DNA of 64,000 nucleotides, taken from the NCBI GenBank assembly GCA_017527415.1, contig JAFXQA010000022.1, positions 1 through 64,000 of the forward strand, given 5' to 3'. A model generated the notes under the pieces. It saw nothing but the letters and a program-made list of their open reading frames with translations. It had not been told where the DNA came from and searched no databases. Position 1 is the first letter of the stretch, and every line of letters starts with the position of its first letter. Below, piece by piece: positions 41,125-50,518 of this stretch. The DNA comes from Bacteroidales bacterium (GTDB lineage Bacteria; Bacteroidota; Bacteroidia; Bacteroidales; UBA932). Position numbers and translations under genes: made by a program.

Positions 41125-42012
41125 TTATTCGGCTATGGAATGTGCCACCGGTTTGCTGTCCTTCGGCTTTTTGACCGGGGGAGCGGGAGGAGTGGCGGCG
41201 GCGGGGATTTTCTTTCGCCAGGCGTAGATGAGGATGGCGATACCCGCCAGCACGAACGGTATGCTGAGCCACTGGCCCATATCCAGTGCCATGTTGTTTT
41301 CGAATTCCACCTGAGGTTCCTTGATGAACTCTATAATGAAGCGCATGCCGAAGCAGCCCACGAGGAAGGCTCCGAAGAAGAAGCCTCGGTAGCTGCGGTC
41401 CAGTTTCTTCCAGTAGTGCCAGATGAGATACAGCCCCAGAATAAGGTACGACAGCGCCTCGTAGAGCTGCGTAGGATGTTTTGGCTCAGTCTCCCCGTTT
41501 CTTTCGAAAATGATACCCCAGGGTAGGGATGTTACATTTCCGTAAATCTCGGAATTGAAGAGGTTGCCCAGTCGGATGAAACATCCGGCGAATGCCACGG
41601 TAATGCAGAGACGGTCCATGATCCACAGGAAATCAAAACCGTGGGCTTTCCCGTATTTGTTTGAGAACCACCACATTCCGAGCAGCAGGGCGATGGCTCC
41701 TCCGTGGCTGGCGAGGCCTCCCTTCCATGGCTGGAATATTTCCCAGAATCCGTGCCATGATCCGAAATAATAGTCCGGCTGATAGAAAATGCAGTGCCCG
41801 AGGCGTGCGCCGACGATTGTGCAGATGAGCAGGGTGTAGAGCAGCGGATCGAGAATCTCTTCTTTAACGCCCTCCCTGCGGCAGTACCAGCGGAATATAT
41901 ACCATCCGAGGATAAACCCGGATATGAACAGCAGGCCGTACCAGCGCACCTGGAGACCCAGGAGATGGAATATCACCGGGTCTACGTTCCAATGAATGGC
42001 AAGTTGTATCAT
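41125..42012 (-). CDS. lgt: prolipoprotein diacylglyceryl transferase
   Basis: A 295-residue inner-membrane enzyme that adds diacylglycerol to the lipobox Cys of prolipoproteins. Seven membrane segments are apparent. The Lgt segment GGLASHGG and the signature RLGNLFNSEIYG are present. A Pro/Ala/Lys-rich tail follows residue 265. The start overlaps the receiver gene stop by four bases, so this essential gene is translated with a two-component system. All fimbrillins in the window are its predicted substrates. Confidence 0.93.
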   Translation of the reverse strand: MIQLAIHWNVDPVIFHLLGLQVRWYGLLFISGFILGWYIFRWYCRREGVKEEILDPLLYTLLICTIVGARLGHCIFYQPDYYFGSWHGFWEIFQPWKGGLASHGGAIALLLGMWWFSNKYGKAHGFDFLWIMDRLCITVAFAGCFIRLGNLFNSEIYGNVTSLPWGIIFERNGETEPKHPTQLYEALSYLILGLYLIWHYWKKLDRSYRGFFFGAFLVGCFGMRFIIEFIKEPQVEFENNMALDMGQWLSIPFVLAGIAILIYAWRKKIPAAATPPAPPVKKPKDSKPVAHSIAE

Positions 42013-42428
42013 TTCTCAGCGTTTGCTACCAGTTGAATCTGTGTGATTACGCATGTGAGAAGCTTCTCCATGATTATCGGCTTCATAATGAAGTCGTTGG
42101 CCCCGGCGTTGAAGCCTTTCACGATGTCTTCGTTGGAGTTGAGGGCCGAGAGTATCACTATGCGTATGCCGGCGGTTTCAGGGTTGGCGCGCAGCTGCCG
42201 CAGCACCTCGAATCCATCCACTCCGGGCATCATCAGGTCCAGGAGGATAAGATCGGGCTTTTCAGCTGCAACTGCATCCAGTGCCTGCTGGCCTCCGCTG
42301 GCCGTGCGCATGCGGAAGTTGAAACGGGAAAGCATCTTCTGGACAAGCAGGAGGTTCAGGGGTATGTCGTCTACCGCGAGAACGTTGTACTTGGAATAAT
42401 CGTGGTCTTGAGCGTAAAGGGGAGTCAT
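42009..42428 (-). CDS. single-domain response regulator paired with TPR kinase
   Basis: A 139-residue receiver without output domain. Asp20-Asp21 form the acidic pocket, Asp64 (LILLDLMMP) is the phosphoacceptor, and Lys in MKP completes the site. It is three bases downstream of the histidine kinase and overlaps lgt by four bases. Its sequence closely follows the receiver at 15875 along the whole length (SKYNVLAVDD, DLILLDLMMP-VDGFEVLRQ, ILSALNS, PIIMEKL). The pair may receive phosphate from the same kinase. An HPt or DNA-binding partner is not adjacent. Confidence 0.9.
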   Translation of the reverse strand: MTPLYAQDHDYSKYNVLAVDDIPLNLLLVQKMLSRFNFRMRTASGGQQALDAVAAEKPDLILLDLMMPGVDGFEVLRQLRANPETAGIRIVILSALNSNEDIVKGFNAGANDFIMKPIIMEKLLTCVITQIQLVANAEK

Positions 42429-42431
42429 ATT

Positions 42432-44381
42432 TTAAATGTTTTGTTGCGGTAAAGTATCGGGCAGGACGAGCACGAAACGGGCTCCGCCGGTATAGGAAGT
42501 ATCGAGGAACACGCGGCCGTTCATCTTGCCGGCTATGTCCCGGCATATGCTGAGGCCGAGGCCGGTGCCCTGCACGAAGTCGTTCAGCTTGGTGAAGCGG
42601 TTGAAGATGGCCTCCGCCTGGTCCGGAGGTATTCCGGGGCCGGTATCCGTTACCCAGAAGGTCACCTCGCCGGGATTCTCTTTCAGTGAGCATCCTAGTT
42701 TGATCTCGCCTTTGGTGGTGTGCTTGCAGGAATTGGTAAGGAGGTTTATGAGTATCTGCTGCACGCGGCGGGGATCGGTGCGGAACATGTGCTGGCCCTC
42801 AAACTGGGGCACGTAGGTCATGGTAACGCCCGGCTGCAGACGATGCTCGGCGCTGCTGATCGCGGACTGGCAGATGAATCCTGCTTCGCCGTCCTCGAAT
42901 GTGATGCGGTAGTTGCCGCTGTCCATGGCGGTGGTGTTGAGGATGTCGTCCAGCAGCATGGTCAGCATCTTGGTGTTGTTGACGATATGGTTGGAGAATT
43001 CCTCCTTTTCTTCCGGGCTGAAACTGCCGTCCGGCAGGCTCAGCAGCTGGCTGAATCCCACGATGGCGTTCAGCGGAGTGCGCACCTCGTGGCTCATGTT
43101 CTGCACGAAACGGGTCTTGGCCGCGTTCGCGAGCTCGGCTTTTTCGTTGGCTTCCCGCAGAGTCTTGTTTTTCTTCCGGAGTGTGCGCAGGTGGATGATG
43201 AGGAAGGTGATGATAGCCATGAGGAGGATGGTGAGGAGTATCATCACCAGGCGCGTTACATTCAGTACCTCTTCCGACTTGGTGGCGAGTTCTTTCTGCA
43301 GTTCGGCATTTCCAAGGCGTGCATCCAGCTCGGTGATTTTGGACATGTTCGCTTCTGCAATATGCCTCTCGAATTTCTGCACAAGCAGGCGTTCGATCTC
43401 AAACCCCTGTCCCTCGTACCCATAAACTTCCGCCACGTTGGCGAGATACTTGATCTCTCGCACCCTGGCAACGGAAAGGCTGTTGATGACATTGGCATCG
43501 AAACGGCCCTCCATGATTGCGTCCAGGGTTTTGAACATCAAGGGAGCGGTTGCGCTTATGGTGCCGATCTGGGGATCCGACAGGCAGTAGTCCCTGTAGC
43601 GCCTGTAGTTGGCGGCATCTTTCTCGTATGCTGCTATCTTGGCAAGATAATAGGTGCACCGGAGAGAGTCCAGATGTAAGGTCGCCGCCTTAACTGCTTT
43701 ATGGATATTGATCTTTAATGAGTCGGACCCGATAATATATGTGTCTGCAAGGTCGCAGTAGAGGCGGGATGGACTTTGCCTGCGGATGACCGGGTCCTTG
43801 GACTCTTCATATATCTTTATTGCCTTCTGGATATAGGACTTGGCGCTGATATAGTCGCTCTGGGCTACATACAGCGACACCATGTAGCGCTGGCTCATCC
43901 ACAGCCCATAGGCATCCTTACGCTGCGTCGCTACCTGCTGAAGTTCCTGCACCAGTTCCATGGTGCGGATAATCTTGTTATGATTGTAGAAGTAATTCTG
44001 CGTGATCTCGTAAGCGTAATAATAGTACTGGGGATATCCGAACCTGTCCGCGACTTCCTTGAGGTCTGCCATGTACTGAAGGATCGTCTGGTCCTGTTTC
44101 TCCGTGGTAAAAACATGGGAAGGAATGCTTCTGGATGCATTTTTGAGGCGTTCTACATAGTAAAGCGTCTGCGATTTCTTGTCATCCTTGGTAATGGCTG
44201 TGCGCAACAGCTCGTTGTTCACCTCTTCGAACCCTTCCTTGCCCACAAGCAGTTCCGCCTGTTTGAAATACTTGTAGCATTCGTCGTCTATGGCATATGG
44301 GTTGTTCTGGGCAGCGAGGGGCAGCATGGTGCCCGGGATGCTGCTCAGGGCAAGGAGTATGATGGTTACAGTTTTACGCAT
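42432..44381 (-). CDS. TPR-containing sensor histidine kinase
   Basis: A 649-residue kinase. After a signal peptide (MRKTVTIILLALSSIPG, then LPLAAQ) comes a helical TPR-like periplasmic sensor (about residues 30-360), a membrane segment (about 373-397), and the kinase core. The phosphoacceptor His431 is in NMSHEVRTPLNA, the N box is NLLTNSCKH, the G boxes are DTGPGIP and GTGLGLSI. It has no attached receiver; the next gene supplies it. The start at 44381 is chosen over 44522, which lies inside tRNA-Val. The -7 box TATATTTG is only six bases upstream, so the mRNA may be nearly leaderless. Confidence 0.9.
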   Translation of the reverse strand: MRKTVTIILLALSSIPGTMLPLAAQNNPYAIDDECYKYFKQAELLVGKEGFEEVNNELLRTAITKDDKKSQTLYYVERLKNASRSIPSHVFTTEKQDQTILQYMADLKEVADRFGYPQYYYYAYEITQNYFYNHNKIIRTMELVQELQQVATQRKDAYGLWMSQRYMVSLYVAQSDYISAKSYIQKAIKIYEESKDPVIRRQSPSRLYCDLADTYIIGSDSLKINIHKAVKAATLHLDSLRCTYYLAKIAAYEKDAANYRRYRDYCLSDPQIGTISATAPLMFKTLDAIMEGRFDANVINSLSVARVREIKYLANVAEVYGYEGQGFEIERLLVQKFERHIAEANMSKITELDARLGNAELQKELATKSEEVLNVTRLVMILLTILLMAIITFLIIHLRTLRKKNKTLREANEKAELANAAKTRFVQNMSHEVRTPLNAIVGFSQLLSLPDGSFSPEEKEEFSNHIVNNTKMLTMLLDDILNTTAMDSGNYRITFEDGEAGFICQSAISSAEHRLQPGVTMTYVPQFEGQHMFRTDPRRVQQILINLLTNSCKHTTKGEIKLGCSLKENPGEVTFWVTDTGPGIPPDQAEAIFNRFTKLNDFVQGTGLGLSICRDIAGKMNGRVFLDTSYTGGARFVLVLPDTLPQQNI

Positions 44382-44387
44382 AACCTT

Positions 44388-44395
44388 CAAATATA
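44388..44395 (-). promoter_or_regulatory. histidine kinase operon -7 box
   Basis: Minus-strand TATATTTG lies six bases before the kinase start codon, predicting a start site at or within a few bases of the ATG. Confidence 0.5.
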
Positions 44396-44428
44396 CGCAA
44401 AAAAATTTTTTAGTGTAAAAAAAATGTG

Positions 44429-44436
44429 TACCTTTG
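44429..44436 (+). promoter_or_regulatory. tRNA-Val promoter -7 box
   Basis: TACCTTTG, ten bases before the tRNA. Confidence 0.65.
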
Positions 44437-44446
44437 CAGTCCTTTC

Positions 44447-44521
44447 GAGGGTTTAGCTCAGTTGGTTTAGAGCGCTTGCTTGACAGGCAAGAGGTCACTG
44501 GTTCAAATCCAGTAATCCTCA
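44447..44521 (+). tRNA. tRNA-Val (GAC)
   Basis: Acceptor GAGGGTT pairs with AATCCTC. The anticodon stem CTTGC/GCAAG holds the loop TTGACAG with anticodon GAC. T stem ACTGG/CCAGT. The CCA end is not encoded. Confidence 0.95.
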
Positions 44522-44522
44522 C

Positions 44523-44553
44523 AAAACGGCAACCGGATGCGGCTGCCGTTTTT
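44523..44553 (+). terminator. intrinsic terminator of tRNA-Val
   Basis: AAAACGGCA pairs with TGCCGTTTT, followed by more T. It starts two bases after the tRNA. Confidence 0.8.
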
Positions 44554-44604
44554 ATTTGTATATGGCGTGATTTTTATATAAATTCGCGCCGTAATTTTTT
44601 ATAT

Positions 44605-46083
44605 ATGGTTAGTTTATTGTTGTTCGGCATAACAGCCCTCGTGGCTCCCGCGGACACGGCTTCGGCTCCGGCGGTTCTCACTTTGGACCAGGCCATCCGG
44701 ATAGCCCTGGACGAGAGCCCCACCGTGAAGGTTGCAGACCTTGAGGTGCAGCGAGCGGAATTCGCAAAGAAGGGAAGCTATGCCATGCTTTTCCCCCAGA
44801 TAGGCGCATCCGCATCCTACCAGCGTACCATCAAGAAGCAGGTAATGTACATGGGAGGCGGCGATGATGACGACGACAGCAGCGGAGGAGGAATGTCTTC
44901 CATGATGTCCGGCATCCTGGATCCCATAATGTACTACATCAATGAGCTCTATAAAGGCACCGGCGTGCCCTTCGTTCCCTATGTCCCCAAACCGAGCACT
45001 GACGACGACTCCTCCGACGGAGGCATTGCGGTAGGCCGCTGGAACACCTTCAACGCAGGCATCACGGCCACCATGCCCCTCATCAACGCCCAACTCTGGC
45101 AGAGCCTCGCCATCTCCGGGGAAAGTGTGGACCTGGCGGTAGAGAAGGCCCGCAGTTCCCGCCTCGAAATGGTGAACCAGGTGAAGCAGGCCTATTACGG
45201 AGTGCTCCTCGCAAAGGAGGCGAACCACGTCTACAAGAGCGTTTTCGACAACGCCGTGCAGAACCTCGAGCTCACTCAGAAGAAGTACAACGCTTCCAAG
45301 GCATCAGAACTGGACCTCGCCCGCGCCAAGACCACGGTGGCCAACGCAGTGCCGAACCTCTTCAACTCCGAGAACTCCATCTACCTGAGTCTCTGGCAGT
45401 TGAAGGCCATCATGGGCATCGACCTTGAGGCTGATATCGACGTCAAGGATTCCCTCCTGGTCTATTCCGGTGGGATGTCCTCCGTGCTGAACGAAAGCGA
45501 GCTCAGCCTCTCCGGCAACAGCACCCTGCGCCAGCTCGAGATCCAGGCGGACCAGCTCGCGAACACGGTGAAGATGCAGCAGTACGCCTATCTTCCCACC
45601 CTGTCGCTGGCCTTCTCCTACAGCCTGAACGCAATGACCAACGACTTCAAGTTCGAGGAGTACCACTGGACCCCTTACTCCTATGTCGGCCTCAGCCTCA
45701 GCATTCCCATCTTCTCCGGCGGGCAGCGCCTGAACGACCTCCGTCAGACCAAGGTGCAGAAGAGCCAGCTCGCCATCCAGCGAGAGAACACCGAACGCCA
45801 GCTGCGCATCGCCATACGCCAGAGCCTGAGCACGATGGAAACTGCCGTCAAGAGCCACGAATCGGCCCTGGACGCCCTCGAATCCGCACAGAAGGCCTAC
45901 GACATCGCGGCCAAATCCTATGAGATCGGCCGCAGCACCCTCACGGATCTCGATGCCGCCCAGCTCGCCCTGACCCAGGCCCAGCTTGCCGCCAGCCAGG
46001 CAATCTACAACTACCTCGTGGCCAAGGCCGGCCTCGAGAGCACCATCGGAGCAGACTACACAGCAGATAATACAACAAAATGA
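44605..46083 (+). CDS. TolC-family outer membrane efflux protein
   Basis: A 492-residue outer-membrane channel of an RND efflux system. The start is ATG 44605 (MVSLLLFGITALVAP); the longer in-frame start at 44434 lies upstream of the tRNA and is rejected. Two helical repeats are visible, with TLDQAIRIALDESPTVKVAD at the front and SLSIPIFSGGQRLNDLRQTK in the second half. An Asp/Gly/Ser-rich insert (GGGDDDDDSSGGG and TDDDSSDGG) of about 60 residues sits in the first repeat and may form a loop at the cell surface. It overlaps the adaptor gene by four bases. Confidence 0.9.
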   Translation: MVSLLLFGITALVAPADTASAPAVLTLDQAIRIALDESPTVKVADLEVQRAEFAKKGSYAMLFPQIGASASYQRTIKKQVMYMGGGDDDDDSSGGGMSSMMSGILDPIMYYINELYKGTGVPFVPYVPKPSTDDDSSDGGIAVGRWNTFNAGITATMPLINAQLWQSLAISGESVDLAVEKARSSRLEMVNQVKQAYYGVLLAKEANHVYKSVFDNAVQNLELTQKKYNASKASELDLARAKTTVANAVPNLFNSENSIYLSLWQLKAIMGIDLEADIDVKDSLLVYSGGMSSVLNESELSLSGNSTLRQLEIQADQLANTVKMQQYAYLPTLSLAFSYSLNAMTNDFKFEEYHWTPYSYVGLSLSIPIFSGGQRLNDLRQTKVQKSQLAIQRENTERQLRIAIRQSLSTMETAVKSHESALDALESAQKAYDIAAKSYEIGRSTLTDLDAAQLALTQAQLAASQAIYNYLVAKAGLESTIGADYTADNTTK

Positions 46084-47099
46084 AGAAGATAAGCATAATC
46101 GCACTTGCAGCCCTCATACTGGCGGGCTGCGGTCAGAAGAAGGATTCCCAGGAGCAGGCACAGCAGGCCGCCCAGCCCAAGGCCCAGACCGTGAAGGTCC
46201 AGCCCGCGGCAAAGCAGGAAGTGAAGCAGGACGGCACCTATTCCGCCACCGTGCAGGCATTCGCCGTCAACAATATAGCCCCCCAGAGCGGCGGCCGCAT
46301 CCAGAAGATCAACGTCGAGGTAGGGGACTATGTGGGTAAGGGACAGATACTTGCAGAGATGGACCGCGTCCAGCTCGACCAGGCCAAACTTCGCCTATCC
46401 AACGCCGAAACCGAGCTCGGGCGCCTCAAGCAGCTCTATGAGCAGGGAGGCCTTGCCCAGAGCGACTACGAGGCCGCCGAACTCAACTATAAGGTCAGCA
46501 AGAGCACCTACGACAATCTGGTGGAGAACACCATCCTTCGTTCGCCCATCACCGGCGTCGTCACCGCCCGCTACTACGACCGCGGGGACATGTACGGAAT
46601 GGCCAGCCCCATCTTCACCGTGCAGCAGATAACCCCCGTCAAGATTCTTGTGGGTATCTCCGAAGGGGATTATACCAAGGTTTCGAAAGGGGATAAGGTC
46701 ACGCTGAGCGTGGACGCCCTTCCCGGCAAGACCTTCGACGGCACCATCAAGCGCATCTATCCCACCATCGATCCCATGACCCACACCGTGAACGTGGAGG
46801 TGCAGGTGCCCAACACCGACCGCCAACTGCGCCCTGGAATGTATGCCAAGGTGAACGTGACCTTCGGCCACAACCGCAGCATAGTGGTGCCCGATGCCGC
46901 AGTGGTGCGCCTGCAGGGCTCCGGCCAGCGAAACGTTTTCGTGGTAGAGAATGGTGTCGCGGTGCAGAAGGAAGTTACGCTCGGCCGCCATTTCGACGGA
47001 CAGTATGAGATCCTTTCCGGAATCGAGGAAGGCGAACAGGTGGTAGTCAAGGGCGGCAGCGCCCTCCGGAACGGCGCACAGGTAGAGGTAATCGAGTAA
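46080..47099 (+). CDS. RND efflux periplasmic adaptor (membrane fusion protein)
   Basis: A 339-residue lipoprotein (MKKISIIALAALILAGC) of the AcrA/MdtA type. It has the split biotinyl-lipoyl domain (INVEVGDYVGKGQILAEMDR and ILRSPITGVVTARY), a helical hairpin between them (RLSNAETELGRLKQLYEQ), a beta-barrel domain and a C-terminal membrane-proximal domain. It links the inner-membrane pump to TolC. Overlaps the TolC gene and lies four bases before the pump gene. Confidence 0.92.
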   Translation: MKKISIIALAALILAGCGQKKDSQEQAQQAAQPKAQTVKVQPAAKQEVKQDGTYSATVQAFAVNNIAPQSGGRIQKINVEVGDYVGKGQILAEMDRVQLDQAKLRLSNAETELGRLKQLYEQGGLAQSDYEAAELNYKVSKSTYDNLVENTILRSPITGVVTARYYDRGDMYGMASPIFTVQQITPVKILVGISEGDYTKVSKGDKVTLSVDALPGKTFDGTIKRIYPTIDPMTHTVNVEVQVPNTDRQLRPGMYAKVNVTFGHNRSIVVPDAAVVRLQGSGQRNVFVVENGVAVQKEVTLGRHFDGQYEILSGIEEGEQVVVKGGSALRNGAQVEVIE

Positions 47100-47103
47100 G
47101 GAT

Positions 47104-50100
47104 ATGAGCGTAATCAAATCTGCAGTTAAGAATCCGGTCACGACGGCGCTGGTTTTCGTCGCCTTCGTGATCCTCGGTCTGTATTCCCTGGTGAATACGT
47201 CGATCGCTCTCTTCCCGGAGTTCGACGCCAACACCATCATGGTGATGAGCTCCTACCAGGGAGCCAACGCCTCCGATATCGAAACCAACCTTACGAAGAT
47301 ACTCGAGAACACCCTCAACAGTGTAGAGGACCTTAAGAAACTGAGTTCCCAGAGCAAGGAGAACGTCAGCATCCTCACCCTCGAATTCGAATACGGCACC
47401 GACATCGAAGAGGCTACCAACAACGTGCGCGACAAACTCGACATGGTGAATTCCGCACTTCCGGAAGGAGCCTCCACGCCGGTGATATTCAAGTTCAGCG
47501 CCGATGACATGCCCATCATGATGTTCACGGCCTCCGCCACCGAATCCGTCTCGGGACTCGACAAGATTCTCGACGAGCAGGTGGCGACTCCGCTCGCCCG
47601 CATCAAAGGCGTGGGTACGGTGAGTATCGACGGCGCTCCCACCCGTGAGATCCAGGTTTACTGCGATCCCGGCAAGCTGGAGGCCTATCACCTGAGCGTG
47701 GCCGCAATCTCCCAGATAATCGCGGCCGAAAACCGCAATCTGCCTTCCGGAAACATCGACATAGGTTCCAACACCTATACCCTGCGCGTGCAGAAGGAGT
47801 TTGAGGATCCCTCCGAACTTCTGGACATAGTCGTAGGTTACAACGGCAGCCAGACGGTCCTGCTGCGCGATGTCGCCACTATTCGCGACGGCAGCCAGGA
47901 ACGTGAGCAGGAATCCTACACCGACGGTATCCGCGCAGCCCGAATCGTGATTCAGAAGCAGGCCGGAGCCAATACGGTGAACGTGAGCCGCGGAGTGCAC
48001 AAGCAGCTCGAGCAGATCAAGAAGACGCTTCCTACGGACATCAAGATCAACCAGATCTTCGACTCTTCCGAGGAAATCGTCGACACCATACATTCCCTGA
48101 TCGAGACCATCCTCATCACATTCGCGGTGGTCATGCTGGTGGTGTTCATCTTCCTCGGACGCTGGAAGACGACCTTCATCATCATACTTTCCATCCCTAT
48201 CGCCCTGCTTGCGTCGCTGGTGTACCTCTTCGCCACGGGCAATACCCTTAACATCGTGTCGATGGCCTCGCTGTCGCTTGCCATAGGTATGGTGGTGGAC
48301 GATGCCATAGTAGTGCTGGAGAACGTTACCACCCATATCGAGAGGGGAGAGAAACCCGCCGAGGCGGCCATCCACGGCACCTCCGAAGTGGGTATCTCGG
48401 TAATCGCATCCACCCTCACCATGCTCTGCGTCTTCCTGCCCCTTACATTCATAAAGGGCATGACCGGCGTGATGTTCCAGCAGCTCGGCTGGATAGTCAC
48501 CATAATCATGGTGGTGTCCACTACCGCAGCCCTTACCCTGGTGCCCATGCTCTGCGCCCAGTTCCTTGGCGGCAAAAAGAGCGAGAGCAAGCTCTACAAG
48601 TGGTTCTTTACCCCCATCGACAAGGCCCTGAACGGGATCTCGGCGGGATATGCCCGCCTGATCGCATGGGCCACCACTCACCGCAAGACCGTCATCTTCG
48701 GTGCCTTCGGCATACTGATGGCCGTGCTGGTATTCATCGCACCGCGCATCAAGACCGAATTCTTCCCCAGAAGCGATGCCGACCGTCTCCAGATCAATGT
48801 CACCCTTCCCGTGGGCACCGCCCAGAGCGTGACCGGCGAGCTTGCGAACAACATATACGCCGACCTGGTGCGCGAAATCCCCGAAATCGAAGTCTGCAAC
48901 ATGACCTTCGGCCAGGCGGATTCCGACAATCTCCTCGGTTCCATGCGCAGCAACGGCACGAACATCCTCTCGTACAACATGCACATTGGCACCAAGAGCG
49001 AGCGTGAGCGTTCTTCTGCCGACATCGCCGACCACGTTAGGGCCATCCTCCGGAATTATCCGGAAATCCGCAAGGCGACCGTAGTGGAAGGCGGCGGCGG
49101 AATGGGAGGAGCTTCCAGCGTTGCACTTGAGATATACGGATACGACTTCGAGGAGACCGATGCGGCCGCCAAGGCCATCCAGGCCAAGATGCTGGAGCGC
49201 CCCGAGTTCGCCCAGGTGATCCTCAGCCGCGACGAATATACTCCGGAATTCCAGGTCGATTTCGACCGTGAGAAACTTGCCCTCAACGGCCTCAACTCCA
49301 CCACCGCAGGTTCCGCGTTCAGCGCGGCCATGAGCGGCAGCGTGGCGTCGTTCTACCGCGAGGACGGCGACGAATATTACATCCGCGTCCGCTATGCTCC
49401 CGAATTCCGTACGAGCGTAGAAGACATGGAGAACATCATAGTGTACAATCCTGCCGGGAAGGCCATACGCCTGAAGGAACTCGGAAATATCGTGGAAACG
49501 GAGGTCCCTCCTACCATCGAACGCCGCAACCGTCAGCGCTACATTACCGTCACCGCGCTGGTGGGCAACAAGGTCGCCCTCTCCGAAGCCGTGGCCGCGA
49601 CCAACGACATCCTTGAGCAGACCCCCATGCCTTCCAATCTCTACAGCGTGATTTCCGGCGACTACGAGGATCAGCAGAAGATGTTCTCCGACATGGGAGT
49701 GCTGATGGTGCTGATGATCCTGCTGGTGTATATAGTGATGGCCGCGCAGTTCGAGAGCTTCCTGAGTCCCTTCGTGATCATGTTCAGTCTTCCTTTCGCC
49801 GCTGTCGGCGTGCTGCTCGGCCTCTGGGTGACGAATACGGCCCTAAGCGTGATGGGCATGGTGGGTATTATAATATTGATAGGTATAGTCGTGAAGAACG
49901 GTATCGTGCTCATCGACTACACCATCCTCTGCCGCGAGAGGGGAATGAGCGTGCTGGAGGCATCCGTGACCGCAGCCCGCAGCCGTCTGCGCCCTATCCT
50001 GATGACCACCCTCACCACTGTGCTGGGTATGCTTCCCATGGCCCTCGGCCGCGGGGAAGGATCCGAAATGTGGAACGGTCTCGGAATGGTGGTCTGCTGG

Positions 50101-50208
50101 GGACTTACCATTTCCACGCTTGTAACTTTGGTTTTAATACCCGCAGTTTACTGCGTCTTTGCAACGCGGCAGGAGAAACGTGCATCTAAAAGATACGAGA
50201 TTATATGA
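47104..50208 (+). CDS. RND multidrug efflux permease (HAE1-type)
   Basis: A 1034-residue proton-driven pump with twelve membrane segments and two large periplasmic loops. The proton-relay pair Asp399-Asp400 is in GMVVDDAIVVLENV, typical of the HAE group. The segment ALFPEFDANTIMVMSSYQGA resembles Porphyromonas and Bacteroides pumps next to PG0541-type genes. Substrates cannot be told. It overlaps the next small gene by four bases. Confidence 0.94.
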   Translation: MSVIKSAVKNPVTTALVFVAFVILGLYSLVNTSIALFPEFDANTIMVMSSYQGANASDIETNLTKILENTLNSVEDLKKLSSQSKENVSILTLEFEYGTDIEEATNNVRDKLDMVNSALPEGASTPVIFKFSADDMPIMMFTASATESVSGLDKILDEQVATPLARIKGVGTVSIDGAPTREIQVYCDPGKLEAYHLSVAAISQIIAAENRNLPSGNIDIGSNTYTLRVQKEFEDPSELLDIVVGYNGSQTVLLRDVATIRDGSQEREQESYTDGIRAARIVIQKQAGANTVNVSRGVHKQLEQIKKTLPTDIKINQIFDSSEEIVDTIHSLIETILITFAVVMLVVFIFLGRWKTTFIIILSIPIALLASLVYLFATGNTLNIVSMASLSLAIGMVVDDAIVVLENVTTHIERGEKPAEAAIHGTSEVGISVIASTLTMLCVFLPLTFIKGMTGVMFQQLGWIVTIIMVVSTTAALTLVPMLCAQFLGGKKSESKLYKWFFTPIDKALNGISAGYARLIAWATTHRKTVIFGAFGILMAVLVFIAPRIKTEFFPRSDADRLQINVTLPVGTAQSVTGELANNIYADLVREIPEIEVCNMTFGQADSDNLLGSMRSNGTNILSYNMHIGTKSERERSSADIADHVRAILRNYPEIRKATVVEGGGGMGGASSVALEIYGYDFEETDAAAKAIQAKMLERPEFAQVILSRDEYTPEFQVDFDREKLALNGLNSTTAGSAFSAAMSGSVASFYREDGDEYYIRVRYAPEFRTSVEDMENIIVYNPAGKAIRLKELGNIVETEVPPTIERRNRQRYITVTALVGNKVALSEAVAATNDILEQTPMPSNLYSVISGDYEDQQKMFSDMGVLMVLMILLVYIVMAAQFESFLSPFVIMFSLPFAAVGVLLGLWVTNTALSVMGMVGIIILIGIVVKNGIVLIDYTILCRERGMSVLEASVTAARSRLRPILMTTLTTVLGMLPMALGRGEGSEMWNGLGMVVCWGLTISTLVTLVLIPAVYCVFATRQEKRASKRYEII

Positions 50209-50498
50209 AAGCGGTGTTCATAGTTTACAATCAGGCATACGGCGATGAAATAGTCGCCGTGGTTGAAAGCCTGGGCCAGCGCGGTTTCACACGCTTCGAC
50301 GGCGTGGGCGGGCGCGGTTCCGTGAGCGGAATCCCGCATCTCGACAGCCATGCATGGCCGGAGTACAACGATGCACTTATGCTGATGGTTGAGGATGCTA
50401 CGGTGGCACCTCTCCTGGACGCCCTCCGGGCGAAGGATGCGCAGACCCCCGATCTGGGTCTTCGTGCATTCAGCTGGAATTTGGAACAAATTCTATAA
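50205..50498 (+). CDS. PG0541-like transporter-associated protein (PII-like fold)
   Basis: A 97-residue cytoplasmic protein of the kind that follows RND pump genes in Bacteroidales (PG0541 in Porphyromonas). The sequence has a ferredoxin-like beta-alpha-beta start (KAVFIVYNQAYGDEIVAVVE) and GGRGSVSG in the place of a PII T-loop region. A regulatory or sensing role on the pump is suggested by the constant gene order; no ligand is known to me. Start overlaps the pump stop. Confidence 0.85.
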   Translation: MKAVFIVYNQAYGDEIVAVVESLGQRGFTRFDGVGGRGSVSGIPHLDSHAWPEYNDALMLMVEDATVAPLLDALRAKDAQTPDLGLRAFSWNLEQIL

Positions 50499-50505
50499 TT
50501 TTTTA

Positions 50506-50513
50506 TATCTTTG
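50506..50513 (+). promoter_or_regulatory. trxA promoter -7 box
   Basis: TATCTTTG ends five bases before the ATG at 50519, predicting a leaderless or nearly leaderless transcript. Confidence 0.6.
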
Positions 50514-50518
50514 TGAGT

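Noticed and set aside
44434..44604. N-terminal extension of the TolC-like gene through tRNA-Val
   Set aside because: It would translate the tRNA and its terminator; the ATG at 44605 begins a normal signal peptide.
47047..49035. Long minus-strand frame (662 codons) opposite the RND pump
   Set aside because: It is the shadow of a GC-rich coding gene; its translation is His/Gly/Val-rich with no domain, while the plus-strand frame is a clear pump.
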